From contig CAVTTB010000008.1 in the NCBI GenBank assembly GCA_963737555.1, positions 529,770 through 593,769 of the forward strand: 64,000 nucleotides of DNA, read 5' to 3'. The translations under genes were made by a program, and so were the position numbers. Origin of the DNA: JAHJQQ01 sp963737555 (lineage in GTDB: Bacteria; Pseudomonadota; Gammaproteobacteria; Thiohalobacterales; Thiohalobacteraceae). Positions 25,690 to 34,621 of the stretch are shown one piece after another. The notes below the pieces were generated by a model. The model had not been told where the DNA came from. It did not search any database and saw only the letters and a program-made list of their open reading frames with translations. Positions within the stretch are counted from its first letter, which is position 1. Each line of letters begins with the position of its first letter.

Positions 25690-26496
25690 CTATTCCTCTT
25701 CACCCTGCGCCCAGAACAATCGGTTCGGCAGCGGTTGGCCCATGCCCAGACGCATCGCGTGGGCCAGGGTTTCCCAGGTGTAGGCCTGTGCCTCATGCAC
25801 AGCGGAGAGCGGTTCCAGGCCTTGCGCGAGCAGGCCGGCGATGCTGGCGGCCAAGGTGCACCCCGAACCGTGAAAGCTGCCGTTGAGGCGTTCCCAGGTG
25901 TAGGTTTCCAGCAGCCGGTGATTGCCGTAGAGCGTATTGGTCACGGCGGTGGTGTTTTCGTGCGTGCCGGTGATGAGCACGAATTCGCAGCCTTTTTCCA
26001 GCAGGGCCATGGCGCAGGCATCGAGATTATCCGCCTCGGGTGCGAGGGCGCGCGCCTCCAGGCTGTTGGGCGTGAGTACGGTGATATGCGGCAGCAGCAG
26101 ACTGTCGATGGCTTCAAGGACGTCGCTCCCCGCCAGGTTCGTGCCGTTACCCGAGGCGATGATCGGATCGAGCACCACCGGGATATTGGGATAATCCTGC
26201 AACACGCCGCAGATCGCCTCGACCGCCTCGGCGCTGCCGAGCATACCGATCTTGATGGCGGCGACCGGCATATCTTCGAGCACGGCGCGCGCCTGCTCCA
26301 TAATCAGCGTCCCGTCCAGCGGCGCGTAGCTGAAGACCGTTTGGGTGTCCTGCACGGTGACCGCGGTGATCACGGGCGCGCAATGGCAGCCGTGGCTGGC
26401 CAGGGATTCGATATCGGCTTGAATGCCGGCGCCGCCGCTGGGATCGCTGCCGGAAAGCGCGAGGACGACGGGTACAGTGCTGGCGATTTCGTTCAT
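25690..26496 (-). CDS. thiD: ThiD, HMP/HMP-phosphate kinase
   Basis: Phosphorylates hydroxymethylpyrimidine twice for thiamine synthesis. The start at 26496 gives MNEIASTVPVVLALSGSDPS; the GSDPSGGAGIQADI motif, ITAVTVQDTQ, KIGMLGSAEAVEAI, VLDPIIASGNG and the anion-hole LNGSFHGSGCTLAASIAGLL are all intact. The 268-aa length is normal. An upstream in-frame ATG at 26523 would only add a short unconserved lead. Confidence 0.94.
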   Translation of the reverse strand: MNEIASTVPVVLALSGSDPSGGAGIQADIESLASHGCHCAPVITAVTVQDTQTVFSYAPLDGTLIMEQARAVLEDMPVAAIKIGMLGSAEAVEAICGVLQDYPNIPVVLDPIIASGNGTNLAGSDVLEAIDSLLLPHITVLTPNSLEARALAPEADNLDACAMALLEKGCEFVLITGTHENTTAVTNTLYGNHRLLETYTWERLNGSFHGSGCTLAASIAGLLAQGLEPLSAVHEAQAYTWETLAHAMRLGMGQPLPNRLFWAQGEEE

Positions 26497-26656
26497 GGAA
26501 GGGTGTCCGGGTTGTTGCCGCAAAGCCTAGTGCGCCCTTGAGCGCGACCATATGAGGGGATTGTAGCATTCCGACCACGGCATGCGCTTAGGCCGGCGTT
26601 GGGGTCGCTTGCGCTATGATGAACTCATTCACAGCTTCCGGGGTCGAATAATCCCG

Positions 26657-26662
26657 TATAAT
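26657..26662 (+). promoter_or_regulatory. Possible -10 box before gspG
   Basis: A perfect TATAAT lies 29 bases upstream of the gspG start in the gap between the divergent thiD and gspG genes. No convincing -35 box is found at the proper spacing. Confidence 0.35.
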
Positions 26663-26691
26663 CCCCGCACCTACATTACGGAACCGATCGT

Positions 26692-27126
26692 ATGCACACA
26701 GCCCCACAGCGCAAACGCCAAGCCCGCGGCTTCACCCTCATCGAAGTGATGGTGGTCGTGGTCATCCTCGGCATTCTCGCGGCGATCGTCGTGCCGCGCA
26801 TCATGGACCGCCCCGACGAGGCGCGTAAGGTCAAGGCACAGCAGGATATCCGTTCAATGGAAGCCGCCTTGAATCTGTATCGTCTCGACAACTACGACTA
26901 CCCGACCACCGATCAGGGTCTGGAGGCTTTGGTGCAGCGGCCGGCCGCGCCGGAGCCGCCGCACTGGAAGGAGGGCGGCTACATCGACCGTCTGCCCATG
27001 GATCCCTGGACGCATCCGTATCAATTCCTCAATCCGGGCACGCACGGTGCCATCGATATCTATTCCATAGGGCCTGACGGTCAGCCCGGCACCGATGACG
27101 ATATCGGCAACTGGTCCCTGCAGTAA
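26692..27126 (+). CDS. gspG: GspG, major pseudopilin of type II secretion
   Basis: Main subunit of the periplasmic pseudopilus that pushes folded exoproteins through the secretin. After a short basic leader the prepilin peptidase site reads RGFTLIEVMVVVVILGILAA, with cleavage after Gly and the conserved Glu at +5. GspG-specific sequences follow: VVPRIMDRPDEARKVKAQQD, LNLYRLDNYDYPTTDQGLEA and the C-terminal calcium-loop DIYSIGPDGQPGTDDDIGNW. It opens a gspG-N cluster; the core genes gspC-F are not in the window. Confidence 0.96.
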   Translation: MHTAPQRKRQARGFTLIEVMVVVVILGILAAIVVPRIMDRPDEARKVKAQQDIRSMEAALNLYRLDNYDYPTTDQGLEALVQRPAAPEPPHWKEGGYIDRLPMDPWTHPYQFLNPGTHGAIDIYSIGPDGQPGTDDDIGNWSLQ

Positions 27127-27691
27127 GCGCCACGCAGGGGCACGCCCCGCTCTGTCCATTGGGGCGGGGTTTACCCTGCTGGAGATGCTGGTGGTGGTGG
27201 TCATCATCGGCATCGTGCTGAGCTTCTCGGTGTTGTCGCTCGGCGGTGACCGCCGCGGCGAGGAACTCGACCGCGAGGCGCGGCAGTTCACCGAATTGTT
27301 GCGCCTCGCAGCCGAGCAGACGGTGTTGAGCGGCGAGGAATGGGGCGTGCAGATCAGTCCCGATTCCTATCGCTTCCTGGTGTATACCGACAACGGTTGG
27401 GTAGTGCAGGAAGACGACCCGTTGTTTCGGGAGCGCACGCTGACCGAAGGGACGGAGCTGGATGTCGAGTTGGAGGGGCGCGAGGTCGTGCTCGGCGCCA
27501 ATCTCGACACGGATACCAAAGACACCGCGGATAAGGACGATGCCGACAAACTCAAGCCCACGCTGTTCATCCTGTCCAGCGGCGAGATCAGCCCCTTCGT
27601 CATGCGCTTGAGTGCCAAGGAAACCGAACAACGCTTCGAGGTGAAGGCCGATGCGCGTGGCGTGCTCACGGTGGGAACACCGGAACTCTGA
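27095..27691 (+). CDS. gspH: GspH, minor pseudopilin
   Basis: A minor pseudopilin at or near the tip complex of the type II pseudopilus. The first ATG (27095) lies inside gspG and gives a 26-residue leader before the GFTLLEMLVVVVIIGIVLSF prepilin segment. The remainder has the usual beta-rich body. The overlap of 32 bases with gspG suggests translational coupling; no better start is visible downstream. Confidence 0.85.
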   Translation: MTISATGPCSKRHAGARPALSIGAGFTLLEMLVVVVIIGIVLSFSVLSLGGDRRGEELDREARQFTELLRLAAEQTVLSGEEWGVQISPDSYRFLVYTDNGWVVQEDDPLFRERTLTEGTELDVELEGREVVLGANLDTDTKDTADKDDADKLKPTLFILSSGEISPFVMRLSAKETEQRFEVKADARGVLTVGTPEL

Positions 27692-27712
27692 TTGGAACCT
27701 GGCGGGACTCTG

Positions 27713-28103
27713 ATGCGCGCGCGATATTCCTCGGTTCGTTCTGCCGGCTTCACCCTTCTGGAAGTGCTGGTCGCGCTCGCGGTGCTGGCGCTGGCGCTGG
27801 CCGCGGCGGTCAGCGCCGCGGCGGCGTACGTCGGCAATCAGGCCTATCTGCAGGAACGCACCCTCGCGCATTGGGTCGCACGCAACGTGCTTACCGAATT
27901 GCAGTTGGAAATGCCCTGGCCCGGCACCGGCGAGCGCAGCGACACTGCGCGCATGGCGGATCTGGACTGGAAGTGGCAGGCGACCATCAACGATACGCCC
28001 GAGAAAGATATGCGCCGCGTCACCCTCAAAGTCTGGTTGGGCAAGGACGACGAGCGCGAACCGCTGGCCGGGCTTCGACGGCTTTCTGGAGAAGCGCGAA
28101 TGA
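27713..28103 (+). CDS. gspI: GspI, minor pseudopilin (3' frameshift)
   Basis: A minor pseudopilin that nucleates the tip with GspJ and GspK. The start at 27713 gives MRARYSSVRSAGFTLLEVLV, with cleavage before Phe; HWVARNVLTELQLE and DMRRVTLKVWLGKDD are typical of GspI. Near 28068 an extra G in GCCGGGCTTC throws the frame; the correct end reads GFDGFLEKRE with stop at 28101-28103. The rebuilt length of about 130 aa is normal. Confidence 0.82.
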
Positions 28104-28130
28104 ACCCGCCACGTTGGTGAGCGTTGGCGC

Positions 28131-28779
28131 TTGAACTCCGGCGCTACAAACTCGGCCTATAAAAAAACGCGCGGTTTTACGCTGATCGAATTGCTGATCG
28201 CGCTGTCGGTGTTCGCGGTGCTGGCGATGCTCGCTTACGGCGGCTTGAACACCATGCTCAACACCCGCGCGTTGACCGATCAGCGGGCCGATGCCCTGCG
28301 CGAATTGCAGCTGGCCTATCGCAGTGTCGAACGCGACATCGATCAATGGGTGCCGCGCGAGATCCGCGACGAATTCGGCACGGTGAAGCCGTCGCTTAAG
28401 CGCCGGCGGTGAACTCGGCGCGGCCCTGGAGCTGACCCGTGGCGGCTGGCGCAATCCGGCGGAACAGCCACGCAGCACGCTGCAACGCGTCGCGTATGGC
28501 GTGCAGGACGACAAACTGGTGCGACTTACCTGGTTGAGTCTGGATCGCGCGCCCAACGCCCAGCCCGTGGAGCAGGCGTTGCTCACCGGTGTGCGCGAAC
28601 TGCGCTTGCGCTTTCTCGATGCCGCCAACGTCTGGCAGGATCGCTGGCCGTCGACGGACACGCCGCCAGCGACGGGCGAAGTGCCCGTTGCGGCGCCACC
28701 GCCGCCGCGCGCAGTGGAATGGGTGTTGGTGACCGAACGCTGGGGAGAATTGCGGTGGCTATTCCGTCTGCCGGGATGA
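28131..28779 (+). CDS. gspJ: GspJ, minor pseudopilin (frameshift, start uncertain)
   Basis: The prepilin segment RGFTLIELLIALSVFAVLAM is followed by LNTRALTDQRADALRELQLA and VERDIDQWVPREIRDEFG. A +1 break near 28400 joins it to ELGAALELTRGGWRNPAEQP and onward to TERWGELRWLFRLPG at 28779. The only in-frame start is a TTG at 28131; the ATG at 28100, which overlaps the gspI stop, would fit the operon better but needs another indel. The downstream gspK overlaps by ATGA. Confidence 0.8.
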
Positions 28780-29710
28780 ACAACGCGTACGCCCAACGCG
28801 GCGTCGCCTTGGTCACCGCGCTGCTGGTGGTGGCGCTGGCGACGGTGGCCGCGGTGGCGATGGCCTCGCGCCAGCAGTTGGATGTGCGCCGCACCGCCAA
28901 TCTGCTGCAAGGCGATCAGGCCTATGTCTACGCGCAGGCGGTGGAGGATTGGGCGCGCGTGGTGCTCAAGCGCGATGCCGAGGACAATCAGATCGACAAG
29001 CTCGACGATGACTGGGCGCAGCGGCTGTCGCCCATTGTCGTGCCGGGCGGCCAGGTGGACGGATTTATCATCGATCTGCAGGGGCGTTTCAATCTCAACA
29101 ATCTGGTGAAGCCGGACGGTCAGCTCAGCGAGCCCGATTTGTAGTATTTCCAGAATCTGCTGCGCGCGCTGGAACTCAACGACCAATTGACCGCTGGCGG
29201 TGCTCGACTGGATCGACGCCGATTTCGATCCGCGCTATCCCGGACGGCGCCGAGGACGATTTCTATTTGTCCACCGAGGTGCCCTACCGCGCCGCCAATC
29301 GGCAATTCCAGAGCATCAGCGAGTTGCGTCTGGTGAAAGGCTTCGATGCCGAGATCTGGAATAAACTGGCGCCCTATGTGTGCGCGTTGCCGAGCACCGC
29401 ACGCGCCCTTGAATATCAATACCGCGGCGGCGCCGTTGTTGCAGGCGTTGTCGGAGGAGCTCACCCGCGCGGATGCCGAACAATTGGTGGAGGAGCGCGG
29501 CACGGAGGGGTATGAGACTGTCCAGGAGTTCCTGCAGAGCGATGTGCTCGCCGGGCGGCCGATCAGGAGGGCAATCTGGCCGTGGCCAGCCATTATTTCC
29601 TGGCGCGTTCCGAGATCAGCGTCGGCAGCGCGCGGGCGCGGGTGTTCAGTGTGCTGCAGCGGGCCGACAACGGCGCGCTGACACTGGCGCGCACCCAGGG
29701 GACTTGGTAG
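28776..29710 (+). pseudogene. gspK: GspK, minor pseudopilin, broken by one stop and four frameshifts
   Basis: GspK is the large minor pseudopilin capping the tip. The start at 28776 gives MNNAYAQRGVALVTALLVVA, and later QGRFNLNNLV, DFYLSTEVPYRAANRQFQ, SELRLVKGFDAEIWNKLAP, LNINTAAAPLLQALS, SHYFLARSEI and a normal end GALTLARTQGTW at 29710. It is interrupted by TAG at 29142 (followed directly by the expected YFQNLLRALELNDQL) and by shifts near 29195, 29242, 29408 and 29565. The density of lesions is the highest in the window. Local sequence error or true decay both remain possible. Confidence 0.8.
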
Positions 29711-29777
29711 GGGCGCCTGGTAGCCAATCCGTGGCGGTTGCGGTAAGGTCAGTCGAATTTCAAAGTGATGAGTCGCT

Positions 29778-30990
29778 ATGCGTGAAACCCTTCTGATTCG
29801 CCTGACCGGTCTGTACGACCTCGCGGTGGAGAGCGTGTGTCTGAACGACGTCGGCAAACCGATTGCGGGCAGTCGCCGTGATTCGCTGGCCGAGGCCGCC
29901 ACGCAGTCTGCCGGGCGGCGCGTGGTGGTGCTGGTGCCGGCGAACGATGTGTTGCTGACGCGCGCGATTGTGCCGACGACGAATCGCCAACGTGCGCGCA
30001 AGGCGCTGCCGTTCGCCTTGGAAGACCTGCTCGCCGAGGATATCGACGGACTGCATTTCGCGTTGGGCGTCCGCGATGCCGAAGGCCAATGGCCGGTGGC
30101 GGTGGTCGCACGGAAACGCATGGACGCGTGGTTACAGCACATTGCGCGAGGCAGGTATTCTGCCGGATCGCTTAGTGCCCGAAGCACTCGCATTACCGTT
30201 GGAGGCCGGCAGTGGCGGCCTGTTGTTGGAAGCGGAGGGCGCGCTGTTGCGCGATCAGCCCTGGTCGGCGCAGGTGCTCACGCCCGACATGCTGCCCGCG
30301 CGTGCTGGAACTGCTGGCGTCGCGCAACGAGGCGGGGATCGATCTGCAAGTCTGGCATTGCGGCGGCGAGTTGCCGGTGTGGTTGGAGCGAGTCTCGGCC
30401 AAGGTCGAGCCGTGTAGCGACGGCGCCCTGAGTGTGTTCGCGCGGGTCTTGTGCAGGCCGAGGATCTCGATCTGTTGCAGGGGCCGTATAGCCGCAAGGA
30501 ACAATACGGGCGCTTGTGGCGGCCGTGGCGTGCCGCCGCCGCCTTATTGCTGCTGGGTGTCGTCGTCTCGGCCATTCAACTCGGTTTGCGGCATCGTGAG
30601 TTGCAAGCCGAATCCGCCGCGCTCGTTACGCAGACCGAGGCAGTCTACAAGCAGGCCTTTCCCGACGGACGCATCGTCAACCCGCGCGCGCAGATGGAAC
30701 AGCAACTCAAGGCGTCGCGCCAGCAGAGTGGTGTCGGCGTGGATTTCCTCGCGCTGGTCGCGAAATTGGGTGGCGTGTTTGCCGCCACACCGGGTGTTGA
30801 ATTGACCGCGGCGAATTTCCGCGAGGGTGCATTGGACGTTGAGCTGACGGCCGCCGATGTGCAAGTGCTCGACCAGCTCAAACAGCAGATCAGCGCGAAG
30901 GGCGGTTTGAGCGTGGAAATCCAGTCGGCGACCACTGGCGCGGATCAGCGCGTGCAGGGACGCCTGCGGATCCAAGGAGCGGACTCGTGA
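29778..30990 (+). CDS. gspL: GspL, inner-membrane platform protein (three frameshifts)
   Basis: GspL links the GspE ATPase to the inner-membrane platform. The N-terminal actin-like cytoplasmic domain is seen in MRETLLIRLTGLYDLAVESV and RARKALPFALEDLLAEDIDG. Breaks near 30145, 30300 and 30450 must be joined (LREAGILPDRLVPEALALPL, then LELLASRNEAGIDLQVWHCG, then QAEDLDLLQGPYSRKEQYGR). A transmembrane segment AAAALLLLGVVVSAIQLGL and a periplasmic ferredoxin-like domain follow. Rebuilt length about 404 aa. The stop overlaps the gspM GTG start. Confidence 0.82.
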
Positions 30991-31478
30991 AAGAATGGTG
31001 GACAACGCTGGGTACGCGCGAGCGATTGATCGCGAGCGCCGGCGCGGCGGCATTGGTGCCGCTGCTGTTGTGGGCGCTGATCTGGCAGCCGCTGGCCAGT
31101 GGTGTGCGGCAACTGGAGACCGAGGTCGCCACGCAACGCGAAGACCTGCAATGGATGCGCAATGCCGCGGCCGAACTGCAGCAGTTGCGGGGCACGGGCG
31201 CACAGGCGAATGCCGGTCTCGGTGGGCGTTCGCTGTTGGCCGTGGTCGATCAATCGGCGCGGGCGGCCGGTCTGGGTAATGGCATCAAGCGCATCGAACC
31301 GGACAGTGCAACGGCGGTGCGCGCGCGTCTGGAAGGTGTGGCCTTCGATGCCGTCGTTAAATGGCTGGACGAACTGTCGCGTCAGTTCGGCGTATCGGCC
31401 ACGCTGGTGACTGTCGAACGCGCGCAAAGCGCCGGTCAGGTAAATGTGCGTTTGACCTTGCAGTCGTCCGGATCATGA
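30987..31478 (+). CDS. gspM: GspM, inner-membrane platform protein
   Basis: GspM pairs with GspL in the inner-membrane platform. A GTG start at 30987 overlaps the gspL stop. The 163-aa product has a short cytoplasmic lead (MKEWWTTLGTRERLIA), one transmembrane helix at about residues 17-37 (SAGAAALVPLLLWALIW), a coiled-coil stretch and a small periplasmic domain. Sequence is weakly conserved in this family; position between gspL and gspN supports the call. Confidence 0.88.
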   Translation: MKEWWTTLGTRERLIASAGAAALVPLLLWALIWQPLASGVRQLETEVATQREDLQWMRNAAAELQQLRGTGAQANAGLGGRSLLAVVDQSARAAGLGNGIKRIEPDSATAVRARLEGVAFDAVVKWLDELSRQFGVSATLVTVERAQSAGQVNVRLTLQSSGS

Positions 31479-32221
31479 CGCGAGCGTCGCTCCGCGTGGC
31501 GGCGCTGGCCGCCGTCTTATTCCTGTTTTTTCTGCTGCTGACCTTGCCGGCACGGCATGTCTGGGGTTGGCTCGGCGACGGGCAGCTGGCCGTGCAGGAT
31601 ATCGAAGGCACGCTGTGGCAGGGCCGTGTCGCGCGGCTGGTGCATCCCGCATTCTCGACCGGTCCGCTGGCATGGCAACTGCGACCGCAAGCCTTGCTGC
31701 GCGGGCGTATCGAATACCAGCTATTCATGCAAAGTGGCACGGGCGGCGGCGAACTGCGTGCCGGGCGGGGCTTGCTCGCGGGAGTTTATGTGGCGGATGC
31801 GCATCTGACACTGCCAGCCGCGGAACTTGCGCAGCGCCTGCGTTTGGAGTTGGTGAGCCTGGCCGGTGACTTCCAAATCGATCTCGACGAACTGCGATTG
31901 TCCGACGCTGGAATCAGCGCGCTGCAAGGCATCATGGTTTGGCGCGGCGCACAATTCATCCAGCCCAGCGCCCTCCTGTTGGGGCATCTACAGATGCAAT
32001 TGGGGCTGCGCGAGGGCCAGGTTGTCGGCACGCTGAGCGATCAGGGCGGCCCACTGGAATTGACGGGCGAACTGTTGATCGGGGTGGATAAACGCTATCG
32101 GCTCGATGCCTATCTCAAACCACGTGCTGACGCCGATGCATCTCTGCGCGAGGCGCTCGGGATGCTCGGCGCGCCCGATGCGCAGAAGCGCTATCGTTTG
32201 CAGTATTCGGGCAACCTGTAG
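31475..32221 (+). CDS. gspN: GspN, type II secretion protein N
   Basis: The ATG at 31475 overlaps the gspM stop (ATGA). The 248-aa product has an N-terminal membrane anchor (LRVAALAAVLFLFFLLLTLP), then ARHVWGWL and DIEGTLWQGR, hallmarks of the GspN family, followed by an LPS-transport/AsmA-like beta-rich periplasmic domain. GspN is an accessory component absent from many type II systems. It ends the gsp cluster. Confidence 0.88.
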   Translation: MTRASLRVAALAAVLFLFFLLLTLPARHVWGWLGDGQLAVQDIEGTLWQGRVARLVHPAFSTGPLAWQLRPQALLRGRIEYQLFMQSGTGGGELRAGRGLLAGVYVADAHLTLPAAELAQRLRLELVSLAGDFQIDLDELRLSDAGISALQGIMVWRGAQFIQPSALLLGHLQMQLGLREGQVVGTLSDQGGPLELTGELLIGVDKRYRLDAYLKPRADADASLREALGMLGAPDAQKRYRLQYSGNL

Positions 32222-32281
32222 AGCGCAAGGCGTGGCCATAGGGCGTGCCTGTGTGACCTTTTATTCTTCCGGAGTTGAACG

Positions 32282-32680
32282 ATGGTCAGTCGAATTCCTG
32301 TCAAGGTCGAAATCACGACCGAGAACAAATGCGGTTTTTGCACCAACTCGAAGTGCTGCACCTATATCACGCAGAAGATCAACGGTCCGCGCTCGCGCGA
32401 CGATTTCGATCATCTCTTATGGCAGCTTTCGCACGAAAATATCCAAGCCTACAAAGACCAGGATGGTTGGTTCTTGGTGGTGAACAACACCTGCCGTCAC
32501 CTCCAGAAAGATGGTCGCTGCGGGATCTATTTCACGCGACCGCAGGTCTGTCGCGATCATACCAATGATTATTGCGAATACGATGCCCCGGCCGAGGATG
32601 GCTTCGAGTTGTTCTTCGATGGCTATGAGAGTCTGCTGAAGTACTGCCAGAAGCGTTTCAAGAATTGGGGTACAGCCTGA
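32282..32680 (+). CDS. YkgJ-type Cys-cluster protein
   Basis: A small protein with the zinc/iron-chelating Cys-cluster pattern of the YkgJ/UPF0153 family: CGFCTNSKCC at about residues 17-26, CRHLQKDGRCGIYFTRPQVC and a later Cys pair (YCEYDAP, YCQKRF). The function of this family is unknown; the Cys pattern suggests metal binding. GGAG precedes the ATG. A second member of the family lies at 51440. Confidence 0.88.
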   Translation: MVSRIPVKVEITTENKCGFCTNSKCCTYITQKINGPRSRDDFDHLLWQLSHENIQAYKDQDGWFLVVNNTCRHLQKDGRCGIYFTRPQVCRDHTNDYCEYDAPAEDGFELFFDGYESLLKYCQKRFKNWGTA

Positions 32681-32737
32681 CTATCTCTGGTCGTTGGCGT
32701 TAGCCCAAAGCGCAAATCAACCTAAAAAGTCATTTCA

Positions 32738-32857
32738 GCCACGGAAACACACGGAGGACACTGAAACACAGTACATTCGTGGAGCGACTATTCACCACCA
32801 TGCGGGTGACGGCGGTGCCGGCGTGAAGCTTATGATCTTGTCCGTGTGATTCCGTGG
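32738..32857. repeat. GCCACGGAAACACACGGA inverted repeat
   Basis: The left arm GCCACGGAAACACACGGA and right arm TCCGTGTGATTCCGTGGC make a second copy of the repeat at 23334. It fills most of the 320-base gap between the YkgJ gene and the histone terminator; no gene is seen there. Confidence 0.75.
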
Positions 32858-32910
32858 CAAATGCGGTTTATAGGATCAATGCTCCTAAGAGTGAACGCTG
32901 GATTCCAGGC

Positions 32911-32942
32911 AAAAAGAAAGCCCGCCGAGGCGGGCTTTCTGT
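32911..32942 (-). terminator. Terminator downstream of H1-like histone gene
   Basis: AAAGCCCGCC and GGCGGGCTTT form a stem with a tiny loop, followed on the minus strand by TCTTTTTG. It lies about 60 bases past the histone stop and could also act on the plus strand. Confidence 0.75.
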
Positions 32943-33001
32943 CTGGCTCGAAGGCTGGAGCGGGCTGCGCAACTAGGCCGCTGCCTTCTATAGACTACAT
33001 G

Positions 33002-33298
33002 TTACTTGGCAGCTTTCTTTTTGCTGGCCTTCTTCTTGCCGGCTTTTTTTCCGGCTACCTTTTTCTTGGCAACCTTCTTTTTGCTGGCCGTTTTCTTGCC
33101 AGCTTTCTTTTTGGCTACGCGCTTCTTGGTAGCCGTTTTCTTAGCCGCTTTCTTCTTTGCGGTTTTTTTCTTCGCAGTCTTTTTGGCTGCGGGTTTCTTG
33201 CTTGCTACCTTTTTCTTTGTTGCCACCTTCTTCCGTGAAGCGACCTTCTTCTTGGTCGCGACTTTCTTCTTGGATGTGGCCTTCTTTCGAGTTGCCAT
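33002..33298 (-). CDS. Histone H1-like Lys/Ala-rich DNA-binding protein, 98 aa
   Basis: The start at 33298 (MATRKKATSKKKVATKKK) is preceded by TTGGAG. Almost the whole protein is made of KKK/AKK/VATKK units with Ala, Val, Thr, Ser and Gly between them, as in chlamydial HctB and Bordetella BpH1. Such proteins bind DNA through charge and condense the nucleoid. The gene has its own terminator and stands alone. The repeat units resemble the C-terminal tail on the adenylate kinase at 13493, although the tail there is richer in Pro. Repeat number in such genes varies easily between strains. Confidence 0.85.
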   Translation of the reverse strand: MATRKKATSKKKVATKKKVASRKKVATKKKVASKKPAAKKTAKKKTAKKKAAKKTATKKRVAKKKAGKKTASKKKVAKKKVAGKKAGKKKASKKKAAK

Positions 33299-33442
33299 CT
33301 GTGTTTTCTCCAAGTGATTAACAGGGGTCCGTGGCTGAGTATAATCAGCTGTCAACAAAATACCAGTTTTTTGACGAATTAATTCTTAGGTGATGTTGCC
33401 GCGAAAGTTCGGCGTGTTGGTGTCGAACGAATCAGAATGCAT

Positions 33443-33901
33443 TCATTCAAGACCGAGTATGTACTGCCACTGCGACTCGCTCACCGGCATGACCGACAAA
33501 CGATTGCCGCGTCGCAGCAGCAGCATGTCTTCCAACACCGGATGTGTTTTGAGTTCATCGAGGGTGATGGTGCGGCTGAATTTACGCTCGAATTTCACGT
33601 CGACCATGAACCAGCGCGGATTGTCGGGTGCGCTCTTGGGGTCGTGATATTTGCTCTCGGGGTCGAGGGCGGTATGGTCCGGATAACCCGCACGTACAAT
33701 CCGCGCAATGCCGACAATGCCGGGCGTAGCGCAGTTGGAATGATAGAAAAACACCTGGTCGCCGACCTGCATCTGGTCGCGCAGCATGTTACGGGCCTGA
33801 TAGTTGCGCACGCCGTCCCAGTGCTCGGTCTGTTTCGGTCGCTTGCGCAGATGGTCGATACCGAACACGTCGGGTTCGGTTTTCATGAGCCAGTAATTCA
33901 C
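33443..33901 (-). CDS. EVE domain protein
   Basis: The 152-aa product is a single EVE domain: MNYWLMKTEPDVFGIDHL, WDGVRNYQARNML, GDQVFFYHSNC, PGIVGIARIVR and a DVKFERKFSR strand. EVE domains belong to the PUA-like fold and bind modified bases in DNA or RNA; the stand-alone bacterial form is of uncertain role. The gene is on the same strand as fau, which lies 42 bases upstream in transcription. Confidence 0.93.
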   Translation of the reverse strand: MNYWLMKTEPDVFGIDHLRKRPKQTEHWDGVRNYQARNMLRDQMQVGDQVFFYHSNCATPGIVGIARIVRAGYPDHTALDPESKYHDPKSAPDNPRWFMVDVKFERKFSRTITLDELKTHPVLEDMLLLRRGNRLSVMPVSESQWQYILGLE

Positions 33902-33943
33902 GCTGTACTCCCCAAAATTGATCGGTGCCAGATCAGCGCCAGG

Positions 33944-34585
33944 TCAGCGGCTGAGATAGATACGGTGGTCGGTGGCGATGGCCTGGAGTGGCACGTCCCA
34001 GGCTTGCGCCGGCAAGCGACTCTGGCGTTGGAAATCGTAGGCCAGGCCGATCAGGCGCGGGCGCAACCAGCGCGTGTGACGCAGCAGATAGGCGAAGCTG
34101 CGGTCATAGAATCCGCCGCCCATGCCCAGACGATGTCCGTGCGCATCGAAGGCGACCAACGGCGTCAGTACCAGATCCAGGCTCAGGGGTGCGACGCGGG
34201 TGTGTGCCGCACGCGCCGGCTCCGGGATATCGAAGCGATTGTGTATCAGTCGTGTTTCAGGTGTGTAGCGGGCGAACCAGAGGCGGTTCTCGCCGTGTGG
34301 CAACAACACCGGCAGGTAGACGCGCTTGCCCATTTCCCAGGCGCGCTCGATCAGCGGCGCAGTATCGAGTTCGCCATCGGCGGGCAGGTAGGCAGCGATG
34401 CGCCCTGCATTGCGAAACGCGGAATGATTGAGCAAGTGGCGGGCGCAGGCCTCGGCGTGCTGCCGGCGTTCTTGCATCGTGAGGGCGCAACGGGCCGCGC
34501 GCATCTGGGTGCGCAGCTCACGTCGGGCGGTTTGCTCTTGAGTCGGATTGGCTGGCGGCATAAAGCTCGCGCAAAAGGTGTTCAT
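33944..34585 (-). CDS. fau: 5-formyltetrahydrofolate cyclo-ligase
   Basis: Converts 5-formyl-THF to 5,10-methenyl-THF using ATP, clearing an inhibitor of folate enzymes including those of glycine metabolism. Family features: an N-terminal RRELRTQMRAAR helix, IAAYLPADGELDT, VYLPVLLPHGENRLWFARY, and GHRLGMGGGFYDRSFAYL, the ATP-binding loop. The start MNTFCASFMPP at 34585 is chosen; a later ATG (MPPANPTQEQ) is also possible. The gene follows 6S RNA on the same strand, the classical gammaproteobacterial order. Confidence 0.93.
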   Translation of the reverse strand: MNTFCASFMPPANPTQEQTARRELRTQMRAARCALTMQERRQHAEACARHLLNHSAFRNAGRIAAYLPADGELDTAPLIERAWEMGKRVYLPVLLPHGENRLWFARYTPETRLIHNRFDIPEPARAAHTRVAPLSLDLVLTPLVAFDAHGHRLGMGGGFYDRSFAYLLRHTRWLRPRLIGLAYDFQRQSRLPAQAWDVPLQAIATDHRIYLSR

Positions 34586-34621
34586 CAAACAGGGCAATTC
34601 AAATACAGAAGAGATGCACCC

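Noticed and set aside
25336..26541. A 400-codon plus-strand frame over thiE and thiD.
   Set aside because: It is antisense to two well-conserved enzymes and has no family resemblance.
29142..29144. In-frame TAG in gspK read as possible recoding (pyrrolysine or suppressor).
   Set aside because: The same gene has four frameshifts, so base error or decay explains the stop better. A change from CAG is enough.
32846..33317. Plus-strand frames rich in Phe/Leu/Ala opposite the H1-like gene.
   Set aside because: These are the complement of Lys/Ala codons. The minus-strand gene has a ribosome site and terminator.
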